From Dryas octopetala (lineage: Eukaryota > Streptophyta > Magnoliopsida > Rosales > Rosaceae): 64,000 nucleotides of DNA. The position numbers were made by a program, and so were the translations under genes. Under the pieces are notes generated by a model. It worked only from the letters and a program-made list of their open reading frames with translations. It ran no database searches and was not told the DNA's origin. Positions 46,569 through 58,704 of the stretch are shown piece after piece (the stretch's first letter is position 1; every line of letters begins with the position of its first letter). The stretch covers positions 5,272,501 through 5,336,500 of the forward strand of contig OY992839.1 in assembly GCA_963921425.1 (NCBI GenBank), in the 5' to 3' direction.

Positions 46569-48676
46569 GAATAAACAAGGAGAGCAAGAAATTAAAATGG
46601 GCTAAGAGTCCTTCTCCTGTTGGGCTCACTAAAAGGGCAATCAAAGAAAATATAATTGTGAGTCATTGAGTATGGTCACTTTTAAGTGCATTATTGATAT
46701 GAAGTCTAATAAAAAAAACTTTTTAGTTCACTTAGAAAAGAATCGATCATTATCAATCTCAAAATTTTTGTTTTCGATATCAAAATATATAGAATAACTA
46801 AATCTGAAAGGACAAAAGTGGGATTAAAGGCAAGATTTTATTGCTGGGGTGGCCAAAATATAACATATTAAGAAAAGTTATTATATTCATTTTTAAAAAT
46901 ATTTAATTCTCACCAATATCTCAATTTATTTCTCACATAATCTCAATAATATCTAAAAGTACGTTATAATAAAAAAAATATTCAGTATTAAAAAAAGTAG
47001 TATAAAATTTTCAAGTTTTGTTCATTATACATATATTAAATACTCATATAATTAGCATGAATGATATGACACATTTTTTGAGTGATAGTACACCCCCCAA
47101 AACATATGCATATCTATAGTAATTTTATATAGTCATCTAATTATCTACAATTAGTTTATTATATTATATTTTTATTTTTTTGATTTGGGGGAGGGGTTCA
47201 AAATAATAAAAAACTTTGTTGGGGGTGGGGGGGGGGGGGGGGGGGGTGGAGTCTAACTTAGGACCTCTCTGATAGAGAGAAGTACTACCAGATCACTAGC
47301 TAGTTGGTATTAGAATTTATTTATTAAGCATGTTAGAAAATTGTTGTTGAAATAATAGGGTGTTTGGGCTTTTAGGATCAAGTTTACGATTACACAATAA
47401 TCAAATCTTAAATATTGAATTTATGATATCATCAACTCTATAATTTGGAGATAAGATTTATCTTTGGATTTACATTTTATTATTATTATTTTATTTTAAT
47501 TTTGAGTTGGGGGAGGGGGAGGGGGGATAGAACTTGGATGCATTGTCTACGGCCTTTCTAACTGGGCTACCCAACAACTTCTATTATTGTTTACTTTCTA
47601 AATTTTATCTAAATTATGGATTTTGGGACAATTAGGTTTAAGATTTGGTTTTTTTTTTTTTAAATGTGACATGATTTATTTTCTTTATTATTAACAACTG
47701 TTGTCCACGAATTTAAAAACACAGAGTTCTTCCCTCAAAGGGGAGACTATGTGTCACCACTAGACCAAATGATAATTGGCAATGATCTGATTTAGTTGAT
47801 TAAATTAAAAGAATTTTTTTTATTTTGCATGACTAAGCTTATGTAACTTACTCCTTAAAAAAAAGTTTATGCAAGTTAAGTTCAAATCACATGTTGGAAT
47901 GCTTGCGGTTAGGGTTGTCACTTTGGCCTGTGTAATAGTAATTTTTAAATAGATTCAGCTGAGCTTCCTAGTACATTTTAATCTATGCGGACACATAATT
48001 CAATTGCTTAGGTCCCTTAGGACTTATTTTTTGTGATAAGAAGTATTTGTGATTTTGACATTAATTTGAATTCAACACAACATATTCATGCAGAATATAC
48101 TTAGAAAAAAGAACATATAAGTACTCAACGAAGACAACAAAAGCTATTTATCTTAAGAAATGCATCAAAAACAAGATAATAAAAAATAGATTTACAAAAA
48201 TAAGAGTTGTTTTGGATCTAATTATTTTGTATCCAGTTATGGTAATTGATTTAATTGAATGAAAATTCTAATTTAGAGAATCTATGTAATATTCACAAGA
48301 AATATGCCCGCCCAATAAAAAAAGAAGAGCATACAACATATCTTCACAATTGTTTAAAAAAAAGACATATTCAACACATTGTTCAGGATCGATTTTTAAT
48401 CACAAGTTTGCAGGGGTTTTCCTTCTAACAAGCATCAAATTGAAAAGATAGAGTGGAAACTAATAAAATCCGAATCATATTAAGATACCAAAAGTAGTTT
48501 GCAGAAATTTTGGTGAGCTTTAAGCAATCACATAACAAAAACTGTTCAATTAGGAGACTTAAAGCATCAACTCTTCATCCAGAAGATCCAGAACCCCTAG
48601 AAGCAAAATATAAACGGACCCTATAAATAATATCAACATTCCTATAATGGTATCAACATTGTTAGGGACCTCTGCT
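46569..48676. other. Intergenic, with poly-G tract
   Basis: No supported gene. It contains a near-pure G run at 47221-47249 and a similar G-rich motif at 47509-47527. Each is followed by a gaactt/gacctc...gctag-like block, so the two may be ends of the same old repeat family. Confidence 0.45.
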
Positions 48677-50122
48677 TCACTCAAAAGCCCATTGGTTCTC
48701 CCTGCGGACCTCCTCTTCCTCCTCAGGAGTGAAGTCATTCTTGATGTTGAAAGTCTTGCGAATATCTTCAGGACTCTTCCCCTTGATCATGTCGGCAACA
48801 GTCTGGCAGGTGAGATCCAGCAGGCTCTTAATGTTGAGATAGTTAGCAGCCTGAAAATAGGAAACACAAAATCCACCCACCACCAATCAGTAAGATGTAT
48901 CAACATAATAAGTCAAAAGACTAATTATTAAATCTAATCTACATGAAATGGAAAAGAATACAAGAACGCATAAACTCAAAAAACTAAAACACAAACAAGA
49001 AATTAGAAAAGCCCTAGGCAGCTAGAGTATAGAACACATGAAACAGTTGGCAGAAACAAAGAAAAAGTTGAAAAGAAAACAGAACAGTAAAATGCAAATC
49101 ACAAACCAGAATCTTAAATAGAAGAAACTCTTTAGTTTTCATCTTGACTAGCAAATACTAAAGTCGCTTGTTAATTTCATCATTATTGAGACTCAATAAA
49201 CTCTAAACATTTGGGGGGAAACACATAAAAGCAAACTCAATGATAAAATCACATATTGCAATAACAGATCTGCCTTTGTAGTTCAGAAATATTACCCTGT
49301 ACTCGTCTCCTACTATATGCTATGAGTAGTTCACTTATGTACAGAGATGTGCAACAAAAACTCACATATGCAAATCAACAATTAGCAAACTAATAAAAAC
49401 CATATACAAGATCATAAAAAACTACTGTTAGTCATAACAAACCCAAAACCCTAAAACTATGTGCATTCAACAGTAGGAATTAAGCAAAGGGATGAAACTT
49501 TAAAATTCTGAGTTCTTGAGTCCAAACCTAAGATAACCAAATATATCACTCCTAAAAAAAGCTTCATCGTTTCCATTAAATTTTCGCAACAATCAAACCC
49601 AGAATCTCCAAACCTTTGATAAACAAATCAAAGCCCAAAAATGCATCTTATACAAACAAGAAGTAACACATAGCGATACCCACATCATAAAACACAATTA
49701 GCAAAACCATTAATCTTAAATTTCCAAAAATTCTAAATAAATCCAATATGCAAAACCCTAACCCAAAAATTCAAGACAAAAAATTCAAGAAAAGGGTAAT
49801 AGGGACGAACCAAGATGAGATCGAAGAGCACGTTCTGGTCGACCTTCATGAAATCAGTGTCCCAGGACTTGAGAGAGCCCTCGCTAGACTTGGAGTCCTT
49901 GTCAGCGTCGTTGCCGGCCTCGACGTGCTTCTTGCAGTACTCAATGACCTTAGCGAGGATGCTGCTGGTCACGTTCGGCAGGGGGATGCCATTGTCGGCG
50001 CAGTCGTCCTCCACCATGTGCTTGATCGTCTGCGACTCCAGAGCCACCGCCTCCTCCACCTCGAACGTCTCGCCGTCCGAGCTCTTCAGGGTGATCATCT
50101 TCTTACTGTTCTCAGACGACAT
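48677..50122 (-). CDS. SKP1: SKP1-like SCF ubiquitin-ligase adaptor
   Basis: Two exons on the minus strand, 50122-49811 and 48850-48677, giving 161 residues, the normal length for plant SKP1 proteins. The N-terminal POZ-like domain starts [18 protein letters not shown] and joins the cullin. The C-terminal Skp1 domain ([20 protein letters not shown], then [16 protein letters not shown] and the terminal WAFE) binds F-box proteins. The single intron after DLIL is the typical position in this family. The product is the adaptor between CUL1 and F-box proteins in SCF complexes in nucleus and cytoplasm. The full set of conserved residues suggests a general ASK1-type member rather than a divergent one. 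The intron is 960 bp. Confidence 0.95.
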
Positions 50123-51301
50123 CGTTTAGAAAAGGACTTGGGAATTTTGGGGGATTTTGTGGGTTTCGAAGTTTTGGAAAGCTTAGGTGTGAAATGATGT
50201 GAGATTTGGAGGAATTTATAGGAGTGAAATTAACCCTAAGCCCTAGCTTTTACCTTCCGAGTAATTCGGGAAAGGAAAGCGGGAATTATTATTATTGTTA
50301 TTTTTTTTTTTTGGGTTAAATCGAGAGGGAAATTGTGAAATTAGGGATTTGGACGGTCATGACTAATTAATGCGCAGACGCGACGTCGTTTTCAGGAAGG
50401 ATAACAAAAAAAATGAATTTTATGTTTCAATTTTCTTGTTCTTTTTTTTCTTTTATCACGATTAGAAAATAGTGCATATAAATTGTAAAATTGGAAAAAA
50501 ATAATCATTTATAAAAATAGTCCTGATTTTGTTAGGATTTTTATACTCTTTAATCACTTGGGAATTGTGATCTAGTTTTCCTTTTTTTATAAAACTCTAT
50601 TTTCTTGAATCCAATTTTTACTAGGAGTGAGGAAAATCCAAATCCAATCGTCTAATTCAATCAAATTTGTTTTTGCTCAATAGGACTGGTTTTGGATATA
50701 AATTTTGAAAATCCAATTTAATGAATCCTTTTTTTATTTTTAGTGACAAATTTGACCAAAACTAAACTGGATTAGAGCCTCATTTTAGGCCCTATTTAAG
50801 TTCCCAGACATTAAAGAAAAAGACTTAAAAAGACCAAAAAAAAACAAATCATTTGATATTTTGTTTAGGCCTAAAAACAAAAAAAACCCTTAAAAATGAG
50901 TCACATGCTTATTTTTAATAAAAAGCATGATGGAAAATCTCTGATATCTGACATTGCAAAAAATTATAAATTAAGGTGGCAAATTCAACAGTTCTTGAGA
51001 GGCCAGAGAAATGACAAACTTGCATCAGTCATAAAATGACTCATATAACCAGCTAATCCCAAGTTTCCAACCCAAATTGTGCATATAGATGAAAAAGCTT
51101 GATAAATAACCTCTCATATATCATAGGATTCTGAAGCCAATATTTTATAAGACAACATAGTAGAAACATGTTTGTCCACATTCATCTTTAAAATATACAA
51201 TTTTTCTAGTACTCTTCAGATTGCATTATCACTAGAGCCTGGATTCCATCCGAAAAAATTACTCCATTTGCACCAGGAAGGCCCCAGATGTACATCAATG
51301 C
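50123..51301. other. Intergenic between SKP1 and HPR1
   Basis: It contains the SKP1 leader and promoter (first ~200 bp) and probably the HPR1 3' UTR (last ~150 bp). No gene or clear repeat was found between them. Confidence 0.45.
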
Positions 51302-54300
51302 TTACAGCTTTGAAACTGGTAAACCTGCAGTGAAACACAATTTTCAGCAAAGAGAATTTGCATGTATGATGTTGACATAGTTTAAACAATGTTATTACCT
51401 AAGGTTTTCGCGTTAACAATGCTAGGACTGGCAGCTGGTGGTGGAACATTCTCGTCGAGGAATGGTTCTATCCGGTTTGGATCTGACCAAACTGGATATC
51501 CTTTAACTTTTCCCTAAATCACAGTAATGTAAAGGGTGTTAGTACTTTAGTGCCAAAGCCAAAGCTAGTCTTTTGAACCCATTTTTGAATGATGTGAGCT
51601 ATTTCCAATTATGTGAATCTGTTTTTTCTTTTCTCCATTTTCCAATAGTTACATTGGTGGCATACCAGGACATTGAGAGCAGCCAGTGTTGCCATTCCTT
51701 CACGAGTCCACTACATAAACCATTAAGGAAAATAGTTACTCAATGATCTAAGTAATTCTAAGTACCCTAGCATTAGGGACTGATACTACCTTGGAAGCAG
51801 AAGCAATGTGAGGTACCACAACAGCATTCTTCATGTCAGCAAGCCCGGGTTTCATGTAAGGCTCATCCTGTTACAACACCATTGATGCACCACTCAAATT
51901 TTAGATATGGTGCCTGGACGAAAGATCGGAATTCGACAGAAAAGGGGCGTTTGTTTACCTCAAAGACATCCAGACCAACTCGAAACATAGGATTTTGTTT
52001 CAAATGCTCTACAAGAGCCACTTCATCAACCACAGGCCCTCTGCTACAGTTTACAAGGACTGCTTCCTATATATATATTATTCAACAAGTAAATGCATTA
52101 TATATATATATATATGTGCATACTTTCACATAGATTTTTACAAATGAAAAATATTCTTTCGAACTTCACCTTCTTCATAATTGCCAGTCTTTCTTTGTTG
52201 ACTAGATGATAAGTGGTTTTATCCAGAATTGGGTGTAGGCTTATCTAGAATGAAAATTAATAACCAGGCATATAACCACACCATTAGAAAGGGAGAGAAA
52301 AAAAAACTGAAAAAGGAAGGGGTGGAGGAGAGATCGAGCAAGTCATACCACATCTGCTTCTCGGAGCACCTCCTCCATGCTTGCTGCTCTCTTCCAACTC
52401 ACAGGCTTTTCACCATTGGCTTTGAGGAACTCAGCATAAGCTGGAAGACGGAACATACATGTATCAGCAAAGAGTGGAGCGTGATTTATTCAATAAAAGA
52501 ACTGAGACATGCCTGTAACAAACTTTTCTAGTCGTGTAGCCTGGTACAGGTCATAGTAAATTAAGTTCATCTTGAAACCTTCAACCTGTTAAAGATCAAA
52601 AGCAATTTTAGTCCCATCAGCATACTCAATAAAGTACACTGGTGTCTCTCTAATTGTAACAAATCACTGACTAAGATCATTAGCGAAAACTTGTAAAGAA
52701 TCAGCAGTGGAAAGAGGAAAAGAAAGTAAGGAAAGTACACCCATATGTGACCCATGTAACTTAAAAGAAAAAAAAAATGCAAAAACAGTTGAGAATAGTG
52801 CTGTGATTGACACTATTTAGTATGAATTTGATTTAGTAGATCTATTCACCACACAACTGAAGGTATTCTAATCATTTGTCCAAGCATTAAGTTCAACATT
52901 GATAACATTTTGGTTAAATGACTGCAACCTGAAATAGTGAAATGAATCCTACATTATAAAAGGGGACAGGCAGTAGAACTTGGAGAGGTAGCAACCGTTT
53001 ACAAAATCTTCTTAAGCTCCCTCCTGGTAAATTACGTTATCCCACAATTCCAACTAAATTTCTCTAAAATAGTCTATTAATTTTGCATAATTCCCACTTC
53101 AAAGTGCATGCAACAAGTCCATGCATGCCAATCACTAGACTAAGAAGCTGTTACCACGCAACCAAGATCAGATGAACCTAGCCTAAGATTTAAGATATTG
53201 GACTAAGCAAAATACCATCATTCTGGCATATGCAGAACCTATACGACCGGCTCCAATCACACCAACAGTTTGCCCTTTGAGCAAGTTTCCGACAAACCTG
53301 CCATAGTAAAAGACATAAATCAAGCTGTAGGAGACACATGAAATTTGTAACTTATGTACCATGAAATGAAAGGACAAGCAGAGAATTGATAGCAATAGTA
53401 AATATGGTAGCCATACAGATTAGGAAGCCATCCATCATATAAGCCTGCCCTCATAAATTCATCTGCTTCAACTATCCTTCGAGCAGCTGATAAAGAAAGT
53501 GAAGCTGCCAGCTCTGCTGTAGTTTCTGTAAGTACTCCCTAACCATATGAGCAATAAATTCATCTCAATATCCCCAATTTTCTAAAGAATAGAAAAAATA
53601 AAAGATAAACTAGAATCCTAAATTTCTTTGCAGGAAGCATTCCTAAATATCTCTGATGTAGTTTCTTAAGTCAATGCCACAAGACATTCCTAGTGAGTAG
53701 TGACCATATGTGCAAGCATGACTTGCAGCACTAGTACATATAAAACTGCAAGAAAAGAAAAAAAAAAGAGAGAGAGTGTGAAAAACTCACAGGAGTGTTT
53801 CCAACAGCAACCCCATACTTGTTAGCAGCATTAACATCAACATTGTTATAGCCAACAGCCATGTTACTAAAAGCTTTGCCTCCTGCTCTGCTCAGTGCTG
53901 AGAACAAAGTCTCTCCCCACTCCTCTGTCAACTGAAAAACAAAAACACAACTCAACCACTACAAATACCAAAACCCAACTTATAATAAAAAATAAAAGAT
54001 AAGAACAAGAAATCAAAGCATAAATTTAATATTACCTGTCCAATTACTCCATCACACTTATCTCCAATCAGAGCGATGATATCCTCAACAGACAGAATTG
54101 TTTTCTTCTGGGTACAAATCTGAACACCAAATTTAAATATCCCATCAAATTCACTAGCTAAAGGTTCAAACAGATAAAAAAAAACTGAGAAAGAATAAGA
54201 GTGTTACTTCAACTCTACAGTCTTGTTCAATCAAGAGATTGATCCAGCGAGTTCCAGGCATGGGTTTTGTGCTGACAACTCTGTATTTCCCATTTGGGTT

Positions 54301-54330
54301 CCACACCTCGATTGAAACTGGTTTGGCCAT
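51302..54330 (-). CDS. HPR1: Peroxisomal hydroxypyruvate reductase (NADH-dependent)
   Basis: Thirteen exons on the minus strand: 54330-54208, 54119-54036, 53931-53791, 53538-53417, 53297-53216, 52585-52513, 52440-52349, 52244-52170, 52066-51959, 51867-51790, 51710-51666, 51513-51399, 51324-51302. They give 386 residues, the family's usual length. It reduces hydroxypyruvate to glycerate in the photorespiratory cycle. The 2-hydroxyacid dehydrogenase features are complete: the NAD loop GVIGAGRIGSAYA (Gly172, 174, 177) and the catalytic Arg273 (NCSRGP), Glu302 (DEP) and His320 (VVPHIAS). The protein ends in SKL, a type-1 peroxisome signal, encoded by a 23-bp last exon. Intron 6 has a GC-AG border. 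If the last intron is retained, the frame ends after LGNNIV without SKL. Confidence 0.97.
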
Positions 54331-55481
54331 GAAAGCTAGCTTGTCAGCAGCTCAAAGGGTCTGACTCACTGAGAATGTTGGCTATAGAAACTGAGCTCTT
54401 TTAAATTTCTGGTTCCAAGTGGGAATGATGTGGTGTGGTGCGGAATACAGTATGATGTGATCTTCAATAGTAAGATTGATTGAGCATGTGGACTATTGAC
54501 TTTCTGATGTGGTTGACCTATTGATTAGGAGGTACAGGTTTCTATGGTAGCTTGGTGCGTTCTTTGTGGATTATAGATAGATAGGATGTGTTTATTGAGA
54601 GGCACAGGTTTCTGTAGTGCTCTTCATGCTTTGGAGTTCTTGGACCTTTCGTTATGAATAAGATAATGATGACATGGCACAATTGGTGGATGACACGTAA
54701 GGAGCCTCCAATAACATAGCCACATAGGTTATGTTTGTTAGTGTAGGTCATTTGGAAAGTGGCCAATGACCATGTACCATTTTCTATGCACACGAGAAAT
54801 GCAATTTTTTGATTTCGAGCCAAGAGGTTAGGTATTTTTATTTGACATTTCTTCTGACAAAGTAAAGAAACCATCAAAACAGTGACTAATTGGTAAATTA
54901 AACTACAATTATTTGATCACGGATTCACGATGCAAAGTAAGCTTAGTTTTTCTATTGTAAATTGAGATAATATAAGCAACAATGTTAATGTGTTTCATGT
55001 ATTAGTCCCCAAACATTTTACAATTACAAAATGTCTCCTTGTCCATGCCTCCCAATTTCACATATCATTAGGAGAAATTCTTGAGTATATACATTGTTCA
55101 TATTACATTCACGTGATCAATTAACAAAATTATGTTCCTTTTCCGAGTTTCCACAAAGATGTCGAAGAAGCAAAATATACAAGATCACAAACATAGATTG
55201 CCCGCAGCTGTGAGCCTATGAGAGAGTTGTAGACACCTGTTTGTAAGTTTGTTTGTAGAGAGAAACTTCTCTGCAATAAGATATGGCTGATTTGATATCT
55301 CAATCTAATAACATAATGACACCTATGTTTTTAGACTTCATCACATAACACTTTCTCTAATTTCAAAACATAATCTATCTCTTGGGATGTCAAGTCATCT
55401 TTTATATATGTTATAGGTAAGTTTTTATCTTGTTTGTAACTCAATTTAAAAGTTTACTCGACCATCCCATAAGTCAAAAGC
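54331..55481. other. HPR1 promoter side
   Basis: Leader and promoter of the minus-strand HPR1 gene, then AT-rich DNA with no supported gene. A partial echo of the sequence at 54500-54550 (aggtacaggtttct) recurs at 54600. Confidence 0.4.
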
Positions 55482-55947
55482 CCATAAGGCCCTCGTAATT
55501 TTTGGTCCTAACAAAAGCTCTGGCCCGCTGGGCACTTGAATCACAAAATAATGAATGTTTTGTCTAACATTTCCCTCTAAATAAAGCCCACTTGGGGTAG
55601 TTTGTTAAAACTTGAGTCTTAGGCCCAGATTTCAAACTTAATCAGACTCGGGTCAAGCTTATTGCAGGCCTTTCATCTTTAGGAGGAGAAAAAAACGAAA
55701 GCAAATGAACCAAACCATAAGGCCCTCGTAATTTTTGGTCCTAACAAAAGCTCTGGCCCGCTGGGCACTTGAATCACAAAATAATGAATGTTTTGTCTAA
55801 CATTTCCCTCTAAATAAAGCCCACTTGGGGTAGTTTGTTAAAACTTGAGTCTTAGGCCCAGATTTCAAACTTAATCAGACTCGGGTCAAGCTTATTGCAG
55901 GCCTTTCATCTTTAGGAGGAGAAAAAAACGAAAGCAAATGAACCAAA
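55482..55947. repeat. Perfect-looking 233-bp tandem duplication
   Basis: The block from ccataaggccctcgtaattt to gcaaatgaaccaaa occurs at 55482-55714 and again at 55715-55947. I saw no difference between the copies. It contains no gene. Confidence 0.95.
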
Positions 55948-56925
55948 CCATGGTAATCAATCTATGAAACTCTTTGAGAACCCCCCTCCAAAATAATTAA
56001 TTGCTTGTAGAATTCTTCAACAAATTCTAAATCTAAGCCAACCAAATACACAGAGTGGAAAGAATAGAGAGAGAGAGAGAGAGAGAGTATTTGTATAAGA
56101 GGCTTTGTGGCTGTAAGTTTGTTAAAGAGCTCTACAATATTAAACAACCTTTGTTGGCCATATTAGGCACCAAGTGACCAAGTTATAGCTACAAAGTACA
56201 AAGCCACAGACCCAAAATAATAAACATTTCCAAGGACCAAACACAACTTTAAAACAATATATATATATATATATCAAAAATATAATAAATGGATATTCTT
56301 AATATGTTTCAAATATGGGTGTGTTGGTCCCTGGGTTTATGAAGCAAGCAGGTATTAGATAAAACAAGGTGAATAGAAGCCAGCGTTAAAGAGGCTTGAG
56401 ATTGAGATTGTTTACAAGTGCATTAAGTGGCCAAAATCTCTCTGTGAGTGGCATGTGGCGCGCACAAGCAAGCGTGGGGCTTGTATGTGTAAGCGTGAGG
56501 ACCAAACGTGGTGTGTTTTTTATGGACTTGATCCAAATTATCTAAATACAAATTCTACTTGAAGCTCAGCTTGTGCTATGAAATGAAATCCAGGATAGCT
56601 ATTCCTTTACACATTTAATACCACCAGCTCACACTAGGAAAACTCCAGGTATAACTCAAACCACACAGTCTAATGAATGGAGCTATAAACTTAAACATAT
56701 GTAAAATGTCCAAATTTACTTAATACATACATGTGATTTACAAAATAATTATACGTATTCGAAGTTTATTTTGTAAACAACTTTATTTTCCAAAAGATCC
56801 AAATTTTGAAATGCCCACCGATTTAGCGGGCATATTACCAGCCAACTAGCTAGTTTTGTTTCAAAAAGATTGGCCCCGAACCACCCCAAATTGAAGTCCA
56901 CCTTTTAATCAGTGATTCAGTACAT
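55948..56925. other. Intergenic
   Basis: No supported gene. It has an (AG)n tract at 56068-56087 and a (TA)n tract at about 56258-56274. Confidence 0.4.
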
Positions 56926-56934
56926 CTTGCATAT

Positions 56935-57101
56935 AGGGGTGGCAATTCGTGTTATCGTGTGGTATTCGAGTTGTGTCATATTTGGGTTTGTGGTCGACAA
57001 CTACACGAACCCAAAAGATGTACATTGTAATCGTGTTATCGTGTCGTATCATATTCATGTATTATGTAATCATATTATCATATAAAAAATTGACACCCTT
57101 A
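56935..57101. mobile_element. Short MITE, 167 bp
   Basis: The ends read AGGGGTGGCAATT and, reverse-complemented from the right, AAGGGTGTCAATT. The element is flanked by the 9-bp direct repeat cttgcatat (56926-56934 and 57102-57110). The interior repeats cgtgttatcgtgt. Similar cgtgttgt-type debris appears at 33520-33860. Confidence 0.78.
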
Positions 57102-57110
57102 CTTGCATAT

Positions 57111-58587
57111 TAAGAGTCACTCTCAAACTTCAAAGTTGAAACCTCATGTTGAAGAGTCACGTTAAGAGAGTCCTCCAACCCCAAGTATTTGACAAGTCCG
57201 TGGTTGACAAGCTGGTTTTTGATCCTTAAATATATTGAGGGATCTAGTTGCTTTTCTCTTAGTAGGATACAAATTTTTACACTTAAATCAGTTTGTATTG
57301 TGAAAATGTAGAGTGTTATTGTCTTATATTTGAAAATTATAATCTTGTACAAGTGCTTATAAGAGTGAGTCTCTCTTTTTATTACTAATTGGTTTTGCAT
57401 TACATGCATGATATGAAAGTAAATATTTTCATAAAGATGATTGGATCATTACATATTTGGATGGGCAGCCAACTAGAAGATACCAATCGAAGTGAGACGA
57501 TTATGCAAGATTGCAATAATAGTGATAGTTGTTAGGTCAGCACACTAAGACCAAATGAATTGAAGGGGAAGGTCGGAAGGAAAGAAAAAGAGTGACGTGA
57601 AGGCCTTTCTTTCTATTTGTTCAAAGGGTGTTGTGGACAAAATGAGGCCATAACATTGTTTAGACTTTTAGGCCATAGACCCTAACAGCTATAACAAACC
57701 TTTTTTGACTCTTTAGATTGGAAAAACCTATAACAGCTTTAGTCACATTTGGTATTTCAATACTGTATTATTTATATGGATGTCTGGCACTACTCTTATT
57801 ATTTATTATTTATATGTATGCATATAGAAGTTCCCTCCAAAGCAAGATCACTAGCTTTCAAGCGGCCATAATGACTGCTTAAAGGGCAGGGCAATTTTAA
57901 TTTTTCTCAACAAATTGATAATTTTAAAATATAGTATCACTGTTAATAACTAAATATTTAAATTTAAGATTCTAATAAATAGTCAATCTCTTATGCAATT
58001 AGTACAGTGATGAGCGATCGACATTATAATTTTTTTTTTGTTTCACCTGGTTAGTTTATTCAAAGTTTTATTCTTCACCAATCATCTCCATTAGAAAAAA
58101 AAAATGAAATTTTTTTTGATATATATTTTTTAAAAAAATTTATTAAATTTACAAGTCAAATAAGTTATATTTTCTCTTTTCTTTAGAATGAGTGAAAAAA
58201 AAAAGTGAGTAGAATTACCTATAATTAGCTTATTAAAACGAGATTGTAGGGAGGTTAATTGAAAAAAAAATATATTTCTTAAATGAGATTGTTTTGGTCC
58301 TTTTGGAGTAGTAAATGTGTGTGACAATGATTTTTTTTTTTTTTCTGTTTGGTATAAATGTGAGAATGATTTGCTATAAAGTCCCTAACACTGTGGTTGG
58401 GCAACCAATTTAGGCGGGTTATGATGGATCGGTTGGCAGTTGGCACAGAGATTAGCATTATTATTAGGTAACAATAAAAATAAATTATATTCACAAATAA
58501 ATACGATCCGAATATTCATTTTTCAATTTTCAGTTAAACCTTCTCTGAGTTCTGAGCAGCCACAGCTTATCTTCAGTTTCTTTACTA

Positions 58588-58630
<43 letters not shown>

Positions 58631-58704
58631 AAATTCTTTACCTCTAAATCCAAAGGCTTTTACAGAGACACTCAAACAAAGAGCCAGAGAGGGAGAGAGA
58701 AGCC
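57111..58704. other. Intergenic plus promoter and leader of the NicO-family gene
   Basis: AT-rich, with no supported gene up to about 58500. A (CT)n tract at 58589-58627 lies in the probable 5' UTR of the downstream gene, about 80 bp before its ATG. Confidence 0.5.

Noticed and set aside
49748..50197. 149-codon plus-strand frame
   Set aside because: It is antisense to SKP1 exon 1.
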